Source: Mugil cephalus
Lineage: Eukaryota; Chordata; Actinopteri; Mugiliformes; Mugilidae
NCBI RefSeq assembly: GCF_022458985.1
Contig: NC_061772.1
Coordinates: forward strand, 29,881,501 to 29,945,500
DNA: 64,000 bases
Reading direction: 5' to 3'
Shown: positions 25,640 to 34,668 of the stretch, piece after piece
Layout of the letters: the number at the start of each line of letters is the position of its first letter
Numbering within the stretch: position 1 is the stretch's first letter
Notes under the pieces: generated by a model
What the model was told of the DNA's origin: nothing
Seen by the model: the letters and a program-made list of their open reading frames with translations, nothing else
Database searches by the model: none
Position numbers and translations under genes: made by a program

Positions 25640-26345
25640 TGTAATAAATATTGGGGTCCAAAATGAATGGTGAAGGTCACCAGGTCAGAGCCTCAAAAAT
25701 CACCCATAGAGTATGAATATACAAAATGCAATTATCTTTATTTTGGTACAAAAGACAGTTCATTAAACAGGGGGTTGATGAGCGGCGACAGCCAACGGGG
25801 ATTCTTCACTGCAGGGGTCTGGAAAACTCCCACTATTACCAACTAGATATCACAGCAAACTTATGGCACACCACACACATGGCGCGCTATCACCCTCTAC
25901 TGGAGGCACTGCACTACACACCTGCTTAGCAGTGCACTCATGTGACAAGAGGTGGAAGCCCCTCCTTCGTTCCTGCACAGGTAAGGTATCCCCACTACGC
26001 TCCCGTCCACACAGCCCAACACATTAAAATATAGTAACAAATATAACTTAATTAAACGAGTAATCACTCAACTCTGGCGCAGGAACAGTTACCCCCCCTG
26101 CTCTAGCTGTCTTCATCGCTGGTGGCCCTTAACAGCCACGAACGACACCCCGCTCCCTCCCGAGAGTGCCAAGCCGCCAGACGTGGGTTCCAACCAGCCG
26201 CAACAGAGAGAGTGACCCTTCCATCCCAAATCCCTAAGTCTCTCCCTCCTGTAATCACACAAACCTGTTCCCAGTCCGCTGAGCCTCAGCGACCCACACC
26301 CACCTTCAGTCACATCACAATTCTAATTCTTACATATAGCTCTGC
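25640..26345. mobile_element. Unidentified insertion in the unit 1 downstream flank
   Basis: The copy 2 flank passes directly from sequence like 25600-25635 to sequence like 26345. The intervening 700 bases in unit 1 are absent there. The block is more GC-rich, starts near a CAGGGGGTTGATGAGCGGCG stretch, and has no recognisable protein or termini. An LTR or non-autonomous DNA element is possible. Confidence 0.5.
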
Positions 26346-26640
26346 AATGTGAAAAATGACTAGCAATGATGGGATCTGTTCAAAAATTGGGTGAAAATGT
26401 ATTCTAATAAATAAAATGTAATGGAAATCAACACTCAGGTGGCTGTAGTTAATGTTTTACATCAGTGTCTCAAATGAAGATGAATGAACCTGGTCCAGGT
26501 GAGAATGTAGCAGATAATAAGTCAGACGAGAGCAGACTCCAGACATTGTAGTGCAAATATTTTCTCAGTGCATCATGACAACTGTAGAGTAGATTTAGTT
26601 ATTACAGTACAAGCTAATTGTGTAGCTGCAGCTTAATGTG
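26346..26640. repeat. Duplicated 3'-flank block, unit 1
   Basis: Matches 40050-40310 (unit 2) closely and 56690-56860 in part. Shared landmarks are 'gaaatcaacactc' and 'taatgttttacatcagtgtc'. It marks the right end of the duplicated GTPase unit. Confidence 0.85.
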
Positions 26641-27771
26641 TTCATAAAGCTTCATAGTAGCTTCTGTGTCTAAAGTAGCATTAGCATATATGAGTTTAGG
26701 AAAAGATGACATACCTCAACACTGGGACCTCTTACGCGTCTCCTCTTTTCTCCTCTTTCTGAAAGCCAACCCTGAGGAATTTTCACGATGACAGTATCAA
26801 AACGTTAAATAGACAAATAGATGATATGTGGGCTGATAACTCGGCCCACCCCCTTTTCCACAGTGCACGGTGCCGGTTCAACAACAGGGCCCTTCTACTA
26901 AAGTTTGTAAGTAATGTAATTGTAGAGAGTATTCTAATTCTCTCAGAGAGGTCTTAACGTAACCTAAACTTTACCTCTCCTCTGTATCACAAATGGTTCA
27001 GAAATTAATTAATCTTTTGAAAAAACTGTCGGAACATATCGTGACTATATGCTCGTCGTAGCAGGCAAGCCATAGTTAGCGAGCTAGCTGGCAAACGGAT
27101 TGAGGCCGATTAAATGAACAAACATTGCAGGACAATTAGTCGAAAGTTTGCAGAAATTAAAGCCAAAAACAAAGCCAAATGCCACAGTCCTAGTGTGTGG
27201 GAATATTTCGCATTTAAAGTAAACTTTTTTATTAAATATTCAATATCTGTTTTATTGATGTATAGAGGGTTTCTGTTTTCCTTATCAACTTAAGATGTTC
27301 TATTTTTTACTGTAGCCTGTTGCAGTGTAATAGGTCGTGGCATCTTAGTGGACTATCTACGAGTTAGGAATCTCTTCATTGTAGTTTGACAAACAACATT
27401 TTCCTTGGGTCCCCAAAGAGCTAGAAATGCCCCTGGTGATTCTTACACACATCAAAACCTACACACAGAACCAGACAAACCTGCTTACAGAGATTTTGTA
27501 GTATGATACTCTTGAAAGGACAGGATTCTTGTGATAACACCAACAGGAAAGGATTCTGGTGATAACACAAACAGAAAGTCATGGTCTTCATGTTCCGACT
27601 GATGGATGTAAAAGGTCATGAAGTACCCTGTTATTACCCGTACCTTGTAAAACAGGAGTTAAATTTACGTTTAGTGTGACCAAAGTGAGTTCTTTATGAG
27701 CGTTTTTCCTTCCACATGAAATATTTGTATGTTTTAACTCTGTCTCTGATCTCTCATCTACCACATACAGT
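26641..27771. other. Spacer between VLIG units, left of the Harbinger pair
   Basis: No gene supported. The part at about 27460-27560 resembles 8940-9040. From about 27590 the sequence may already belong to the Harbinger element, but its termini were not found. Confidence 0.4.
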
Positions 27772-28022
27772 GAGCGGGAGCCCATTTTAAGAAGAAAAAA
27801 AACAAACACTACTGCTTCAGCTGCAAGAGAGAGACAACAGGCCTGGGAAAACATCTCTGCTCAGGTCAATGTGTAAGTTAAATTGTGGTCCTATGTGATA
27901 TGAATGCTAATATTACAGATGAAAAATAATGAAACCCGAAGTGCATTTCATTTAGGTGCAATCCCATCGGCATGAAACGCACCTGGCGGCAGATCAAGAT
28001 GAAATATAAAGATATAGTTCAG
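27772..28022 (+). pseudogene. Harbinger-associated Myb/SANT-like DNA-binding protein, fragment
   Basis: Two coding pieces joined over an 83-base intron (GT at 27873, AG at 27955). They read 'EREPILRRKKTNTTASAARE', then RQQAWENISAQVNV, then 'CNPIGMKRTWRQIKMKYKDI', ending VQ. This is the Myb/SANT-like (MADF-type) protein that PIF/Harbinger transposons encode beside their transposase, where 'KRTWxQxKxKYKNIVQ' is the recurrent motif. Similarity stops after IVQ and the start is not visible, so the copy is partial. It is convergent with the transposase to its right, the usual Harbinger layout. Confidence 0.75.
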
Positions 28023-28299
28023 TCAGAAGACTCGTTCATGTTATACATGTTAAACATGAATCCTTCATTGTGTAATTGGGTCATCAATATCATCCTCATA
28101 TATTCCCAGTTACCAGTTAAGGAGCTACAGTATATGAAATCCATTTCATCAAAAAATACAGAAGCTTGGTAACAGTGTTCTTGGAGTGCTAGATCACAAA
28201 TGCAGGACTGAAAAATGTGTATGGTCACAAATGAATTATGTATTTTATTGAATGTAAAAGTAAATAACTATTTTGTAACTGTTGGAAATAAAGAAGACT

Positions 28300-29250
28300 G
28301 AATGAAATGTGAATACATTGTCCTTATTGTGGGGGATGGTGACGGTGATACATTAAACCGCAAAGTTAGTGTTGCAGATGATGTCCATGACCATTTTGAC
28401 ATCTGGACCACCTGCAGGATGGATGGGGTCATCATTTGTCTCCTCAATATGTGGGGCAGAGTTTTGCTCTTCTCTAATAGTGCCAGTATTCTGAAGAACA
28501 GCACATGCCACAATAATGTCACAGGCTCAGTCAGGGGTAACCCTTAGGTGACGCGGCACTGGAAACGGGCTTTCAGCAGGCCTGTGGTCATCTCCACCCG
28601 AGCCCTTGACTTGCAACGAGCCCTGTTAAAGTTCTGTTGGGGGCCTGTAGCTGATGTCACACTCATGAAATATCTGTGAGTCGTGAATAGATCCCGGCCT
28701 CTTGGCCTCCACATTCATGATGATGTACACAGCATCACATATGATCTTGACAATGCAGAGGTGTTAGGTGAACTACTGTAATGCATTATTCAACAGTCTG
28801 AGTCAGTGTACCTACAGATTAATGCTGTGAATGGACCTGCTGTTCACATAATCCCCTCATGTTGTGATGGAGCAGCGATGGGAATGTGAGTCCTATATGC
28901 ACCCTATCACATTAAGGAATCCTACAATAAAATCAGATGATTAATTCTAGTCTGAGGACACAGCGCAGTGCAATAAGAGTATAATTATTCATCATTTACC
29001 TACAATCCTGTAGAACTCCTCCTTAATGACTCTCACTGGATTGTGTCCAGGGAAAGACATACAGATGCCAAAGAGATATTTTAAAGCCAGGCCCACCTTC
29101 TTCACAGACATTTGTCTTGTTGAGGTATTATATAGAAAACTACCATTGGCAAAGAACCGAGGTGCAATGTATAGTATGTTTTGGGATGTGAGAGCATGGT
29201 CACGGTTGCTGACATTGGTGATAGTGACACAGATGAGGTTGTGATGTAAA
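28300..29250 (-). pseudogene. PIF/Harbinger (HARBI1-like) transposase remnant
   Basis: The minus strand, in interrupted frames from right to left, encodes 'SNRDHALTSQNILYIAPRFF' followed by ANGSFLYN (about 29220-29120), then 'SVKKVGLALKYLFGICMSFP', then 'SRARVEMTTGLLKARFQC' (about 28610-28550) and 'ACDIIVACAVLQN' (about 28530-28490). These match the order of N-terminal and DDE_4 nuclease motifs in HARBI1-type transposases. Stops and shifts show decay. Together with the Myb-like fragment it forms a two-gene Harbinger element of roughly 1.5-1.7 kb. TIRs and the 3-bp target duplication were not located. Confidence 0.8.
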
Positions 29251-29454
29251 TGATAGATGAATGCATCTAGAAATGAAGAAATTATCTAAATCGTAGCTAA
29301 TAGTGATCTGCTGATGTATATTTAATTCATGATAAAATAACACCGCCCCATCATGAACGGGAAACAGGAAAGTAAAGGAAATTAATGTTTTATTAATTGT
29401 TTCATGTAATAGGAAAACTGTATTTGGTTTAGTCCAGTATCAATATGTCTGGTT

Positions 29455-29790
29455 TTTGGTAAACACCGCATCCCAGTTTATTTCAAACCTGGAAACACAC
29501 TAAGACAGAAACTGGTCCACCCCAAAGACAAAACACCTAGACAGAAACAGAGTAATGTAGTGTACACGGTTCAGTGTAGTGAGGAATGTACAGACTTGTA
29601 TATTGGGGAAACAAAACAACCCATCCACAAGCGCATGGCCCAACACAGGAGAGCCAGCTCATCAGGAAACGACTCAGCAGTCCACCTCCATCTGAAGGAC
29701 AAAGGACACTCCTTTGAGGACACCAACGTCAAAGTGCTGGCCAGAGAGGACTTTCAAGGTGAGGTAAGCACCAGCCATTATGGAAATTAG
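29455..29790 (+). mobile_element. Penelope-like element, GIY-YIG endonuclease fragment
   Basis: The plus strand encodes 'FKPGNTLRQKLVHPKDKTPR' and then 'VVYTVQCSEECTDLYIGETK' and QPIHKRMAQHRR, ending with HLHLKDKGHSFED. The VYxVxC...DLYIGET...HKRMxxHR pattern is the GIY-YIG nuclease of Penelope-like retroelements. The matching reverse-transcriptase domain is absent on the left, and the C-terminus breaks off at a stop at 29788-29790. Confidence 0.88.
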
Positions 29791-31395
29791 TGACCCCAGT
29801 TTCTGGTCAAGCAAGTTTCGGGTGGGTGTTACCCACAGAGTTTATTCCTATTTAAACCTCAATTTCCCAAAAGAAAGGAAGAAAAACAAGATAAAATCAG
29901 TGAAACGGAGTCTACTGAAGGAAAACGAACTGTCACTGAGTGTTATCTAAAAAAAAAAAAAGTAAATGATACGGTAGATGTGATAAAGGCTGTTGTTTTT
30001 AGCAATTAACTGCCGTTAACTACCGTTAACTCGCTGGCTAACGTTCGTGGCCGTTACTACTGTTGGCTCTTAACTACCGTTAGCTCGTCTGCTAGAACTT
30101 AGTTGTTGCTCCCAACTATCGTCGGTGTTTCTGTGTGTAAGCAAATTCCTCCTCATCTGTAACTGCTTTCAGCTGCAAGAACCCCTGCTGTGGTACCGGG
30201 TACCAGAGCCGTTTTGTGCCTGTGCCCCGCCGAACACAGAGATCGGTCAGTTTTTGTTGTTGTTGTTGTTTCTTTTTGTTTTTTTGGATTGTGTTTTGCC
30301 TGTTCCAGTGAAGTGAAGTGATGGCGAGCTACCCACTTGATCTAGAGTGAAGTGAACCCTACATAACCCGTGGTTACTGGACAGGTCCTGCTACACTCTC
30401 TGGTGAGGTTGGCCCAACATCTGGAACACCCTCACACTCAGTCCTGTCACACACTTCCCCCTACCCTCAATTCCCCAGACTTACATCCCTGAAACACTGG
30501 ACTTGCACTCACCTTTTGACTGTTTCTTGGTCATTGAATTTCTTGTGGAATCACATATCTGTTGTGTAGGATAATTTTCCTAAAGTGAATGATGTTTGCG
30601 ATGCATTTTAAACTAAAACTAAAAAATTTGAAACTAAAAACTAAATTTGAAACTAAAATTTGAAATGGAAACAAAGAATTCAGGTTATTAGGGTGAACCC
30701 AAAGTAGAACATTTAGTTAAATTAGATCATCTGATGTTATTGTATATAATATCTATTTAATTGTTTTGTTTTGTCAGAGAATTTTGTTTGTTTTGTTTTA
30801 ATGTATTTATCTATCTATTTGTTTATTTTCTATTCTATTCAATTCATTTTTTTTTCTAACTAAAGCCGGCATTACTTTTATATTTAAACTTTTGCCTCCT
30901 GAGTCTCATTCTCACATTCCACAGTGCTTCAGTAGTGGAACCTATCTGATCTACTAATCCACAAATCCTGGTATTGTGAAATCTTTCATAAGTGTTACAA
31001 CCTCATTTCAGGGTTAACTCAGAGTCTGAGTTTTCAACAAAACCGGCTTTCTGAAATTGGCCCCAGGTTTGTTACTGTCAGCTTAAAGGTGGTCTTTAGG
31101 TTTCACTTTGAGCACTGTTTGATCTAATGCATAATTCGTATTTCAATCCATTGATTGATCCATTGATGATTCCTGTTACAATGCAAGATAATTTCACTAT
31201 TATACAACCTTTCTATAACCAGTCTCTATTTTTACAGGTTTGGGACAGACTTCTGTGTTCAGATGCATATTGATGTTTAATAACAAAATACACATCCTGA
31301 CAGGTTATATAACAAACATTACACTGACTTGTTTGTTCTGGTACAAAGGTCAGTAGTAGAGAAACCAGTTATTCCAATGTTTTAAATGCTTTTGT
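29791..31395. other. Spacer upstream of VLIG copy 2
   Basis: No gene supported. A GTTAACTACC-type short repeat cluster lies at 30006-30095, a (GTT)n run near 30250-30280, and imperfect 'aaactaaaatttgaaact' repeats at 30610-30670. From about 31168 the sequence matches the copy 1 upstream flank (11277 onward), so the left edge of the shared promoter region is near there. Confidence 0.55.
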
Positions 31396-31425
31396 TTTCC
31401 ATTTCATACACACCAGATATAAATA
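31396..31425 (+). promoter_or_regulatory. Promoter of VLIG copy 2: ISRE-like element and TATA box
   Basis: TTTCCATTTC at 31396-31405 is a perfect TTTCNNTTTC, the inverse of the GAAANNGAAA core bound by ISGF3/IRFs. TATAAATA follows at 31418-31425, and exon 1 ends about 50 bases later. VLIG genes are interferon-inducible in mammals (family knowledge), so an ISRE 20 bases upstream of the TATA box fits. Function in fish is inferred. Confidence 0.7.
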
Positions 31426-31447
31426 CCAGCGCTGACAGAAACAGCTC

Positions 31448-31473
31448 CAGAGTCTCCTGAAACCTGGTGTCAG
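31448..31473 (+). other. Non-coding exon 1 of VLIG copy 2
   Basis: Lies about 30 bases after the TATA box and ends at a consensus donor, TCAG then GTAAGT, at 31473/31474, conserved with copy 1. The start is estimated. Confidence 0.5.
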
Positions 31474-31589
31474 GTAAGTTTCAATGGAACTGGAATGGAA
31501 AGGTTCTTTATTTTCCTTTTCTTTCACACTTGAAAATTTTACCTGTTCTTTGTACTCATTAGCCGATCCAAAAGGAGTTTAAAGATAGG

Positions 31590-31640
31590 TAAGTTTTAAA
31601 GACATTTCGCCACTCATCCGAGTCGCTTCTTCAGTTCTGA
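31590..31640 (-). mobile_element. Short Penelope-like 3'-end relic
   Basis: The sequence 'catttcgccactcatccgag' followed by CGCTTCTTCAG is the reverse of the 'GGATGAGTGRCGAAACGTCT' signature near fish Penelope-element 3' ends. It is small and uncertain. Confidence 0.4.
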
Positions 31641-31909
31641 GAGACTAGTGGGAAGTTGATTATCATGACTAAGAATGGTCACAGACATACTCATTAGCTG
31701 GGTTTACATGGGGCCCAATATTCCAATTATAGTCGGTTTAGAAGTCCAAATTGAATGAAAATGCTCTATATAAACACCTCAATCAGAATAAACAGGCTTA
31801 AACTGAATGAAATTTCATTGGGTTTCACAGGGGTAGAATATTCCTTTTCCCAAACTGATCTGAAGTCATGGAAAGGGTGAATCTCAATGAAATCATTCTC
31901 CATGAAAGG

Positions 31910-32120
31910 GTCTCTGTCAGCTTTAAGGAAGTGTACATAGAGGCAGATGGGTGTGTAAGCCTGCTGGACAAGATTCTGGTGATTACACAAACAGAAATCT
32001 TTTTTTTTCCTTCTCATTCAGAAAAAAGTTTGTAATGACATTATTTTCACTGGTTGTAAGACTTCACAGAATACATTTCTGTGAGAGTCCAGTCAGAAAA
32101 GTTCAAACTGTGAAAAAGGT
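31910..32120. repeat. Dispersed duplicated block in intron 1 of VLIG copy 2
   Basis: Matches 8965-9225 upstream of copy 1, with 'gtcagctttaaggaag' and 'acttcacagaatacatttct' as shared landmarks. In copy 1 the block lies outside the gene, so it moved or was rearranged relative to the promoter. Confidence 0.65.
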
Positions 32121-32533
32121 CTACATTGCAAAAACAGCATTACTAGAAAGAAGCAAAATATTCTTATATTCAATCAAATCATCTTGTATCAAGAAAACAA
32201 ACCTGCCAATGGGTTAAGCTTTTTTTGCTTGACAAAAAATGTTAAAATAAGCACGAAGTTCTTGTTCTCTTCAGAGTAACTAATTTAAGCAATTTACAGT
32301 GCAATTATACATAACTGTTTTCAGTTGCTGACAACAGTATTGTATATAATGTGTTTTGATTAGGATGCCTGAAATAGTTGCAATAAAGATTAAGAAAATA
32401 ATAAGTAACAATTTAGCAATAAATCATCAAGAATGTAACATGTTTGAAACAGTCTGCTGTTTACTGAGACATTTATATTTATTGTTTCCTCTAGGCTTTA
32501 AAGAACAGAAGGAAAAACCAGTTCACAACAACA

Positions 32534-32561
32534 ATGGACACAGAAGGACAAGCTGCTCCAG
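32534..32561 (+). CDS. VLIG copy 2, coding part of exon 2 (start codon)
   Basis: Exon 2 begins at 32495 after TTTCCTCTAG. ATG at 32534 opens MDTEGQAAP plus one base, and the GTATGA donor starts at 32562. The leftover G joins CC at 34669 to give Ala and sets the frame of the giant exon. The same exon is present in copy 1. This ATG is preferred over in-exon methionines because of the conserved exon structure and the preserved phase. Confidence 0.75.
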
Positions 32562-33439
32562 GTATGAATACATTTCATTAATATAATATTAGAAACGGCA
32601 GAATAGATTTTTATAATAGACGTATTGAAAGATTCCAAAATTGGAGAAATATGAATCAATTCAAAAAAGAGCCAATGAAATTTTTAGAATGTTTAGAAAT
32701 AGTTCTTGTAGTGGTAAAATAAATGTGTGCTTTATCAACATTTGTATAGCACTTTCCACACTTTATGCTCAGTTGTTAGACTAGACTTGTTATCGCCAGC
32801 AGTTTTCAGTGTGAGCAATGTTATGCTGCAACAAACCGCTGTGTTGTGCAAAGTTTATAAAAAGTTTAGTCAGACCAAAAATCACAGAAACAAACACATT
32901 CAGTTAAAAGGAGAACTGTGTCTTCACAAGATTCTGGTGAAAGCTCCCCCCAGTGTTAACCCTGTAGTTAATGTGGACAAGTGGAAATAGCAGCAGCCAC
33001 TCTGTGAGCTCCCAGATGTCAATATTCATAGTGTGACTGCTAATTTCTCCTGGGTGGACATAGTGATGGAAAAGTCATGACTGTTCCTTACAATGAGAAA
33101 ACAAGCACCCCCTACAAATACTGAATGATAAAAATATCATTTCATAAAAATAATACTATAAACCCAAACAAAATAAAACACACAAAGTTACTGCACATGG
33201 CTACACATGGACCTTGCACACGGATCCTCCACTGGTGTGAGACGTTTACACTTGTAAGCTCGTCAGTCTGACTCGCTCTAACAACTCCACCCAAACTCTA
33301 GATGGTGCTGTGTTTTTTCACCATCGGGTTATTTTTTATTTCTACATCCTGCTTCACTTTCAACAATGGCGACTGAAACTTTAGGGGAAGTTTCAATTTT
33401 TATAACCTTTCAGATTGATTTACTATTAAATTAAATCTG

Positions 33440-33970
33440 TTCAAAGAATGCCACAAGTAGTGGATAAAAATAGAATGTATCACTCTAGCCTATCAAAGGC
33501 CTTCTCAGCATCTAAAGCCATAGCTATACTGGGTTCCATTTCAGATTTTGTTAAACAAATAATGTTAAAAAGCCTACATAGATTATTAGCTAAGGAACAT
33601 TTTGAAATAAAGCCACACTGGTCTGGATTTATTAGTTGTGGCAGGTATTGACCAAGTCTATTAGCCAGGGCTTTGGAAATGTATATATAATCTGTATTTA
33701 ACAATGAAATTGGCCAATATAAAGAGCATCTTAGAGGATCTCTATTTTTTGTGAATTACAGTACTTATGGCTTTAGAGAATGACTGAGGAAGTGTTCGAG
33801 TCTTAGACGCCAAGTTGATGACATCCATGAGAAATGGGAGGAGTAAATCCTTAAATTCCCTGTAAAATTTTGGAGGGAACCCATCTTCTCCTGGTGCTTT
33901 GTTTGCTTGTGATGAGCCCAGAGCTTTTTCAATTTCTTTCAAAGTGGTCTGCTTTAATGCAGGATCCTCT
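33440..33970 (-). mobile_element. L1-type LINE reverse-transcriptase remnant
   Basis: The minus strand encodes 'ALGSSQANKAPGEDGFPPKF' with YREF, then 'INLASKTRTLPQSFSKAI', then 'SKALANRLGQYLPQLINPDQ' with CGFI, and 'IAMALDAEKAFDRLE'. This is the start of an L1 reverse-transcriptase domain (KAPGxDGF...ANRL...DQxGFI...DxEKAFDR). The piece is truncated on both sides and has at least one shift near 33710-33740. Confidence 0.88.
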
Positions 33971-34084
33971 ATGACACTTTAGTGCAGAAGTATAAATTGC
34001 ACATAAATGACCTGCATAAAACAAACTTTGTTCTTTTTTTTGTCAACCTCTGAAACACGAACAAATTTCTCGCTTCTTGCTGAG

Positions 34085-34150
34085 TATGTAGCATGCATTA
34101 TGTCTGAAGCTTTTCAGTCATCCAGGTCATGGTAATCCATTGGAGTAACA
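34085..34150 (-). mobile_element. Penelope-like 3'-end relic
   Basis: Contains 'tcagtcatccaggtcatggt', the reverse of the 'CATGACCTGGATGACTGA' motif found at fish Penelope-element 3' ends. The counterpart near 63450 is in the opposite orientation. Confidence 0.5.
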
Positions 34151-34668
34151 AAGAAGAACAAGATAAATGTTTAGGAACAAGTCAAAGTCCTGACTTTAAT
34201 CCAATAGAAATGTTGTAGCATCAGTTGATGAGAGGAAACCACCAACATCTCAGAACTGGTTCTGTTCTGAGGAATGGGATCAAATTCCTCTGACTGATCA
34301 GTAATTACCACAAACATTTAGATCCGATCACTAACAAGACCACGCCTCCATTGTATAAAGAGCTTTATTTGACCAAGTTAAAGGGGAGGGAAAGGTAGGA
34401 GATGGAATGGAATGAGTGGTTCGAGGGAAAGGGATGATGAATGGTATGGAGATGATTGTCTCCCAAAAGAGTTTATTGAGGTGAGTTGGCATAGATGGTA
34501 GTGAAACCAGGATCATGTAGCTATTCCGTCTGGTTAGATACACCAGGCAGTTATAGTGTAAGAGTTGTTATTCACCAAGGAGTTACAGCAAATATATTGG
34601 TATATCAAACACATTCATACACAATATGGATACATAAGTTTAATTTCATTTCTCTTTTTCTTTGACAG

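Larger units (their letters stand above)
32562..34668 (+). other. Intron 2 of VLIG copy 2
   Basis: A 2.1-kb intron, against 7.6 kb in copy 1. It contains ancestral sequence (for example 33105-33150, shared with copy 1), an L1 fragment and a Penelope relic. It ends in CTTTGACAG at 34660-34668. Confidence 0.7.

Noticed and set aside
25726..26352. Frames in the unit 1 insertion
   Set aside because: Short, on both strands, no domain; treated as part of an unidentified insertion.
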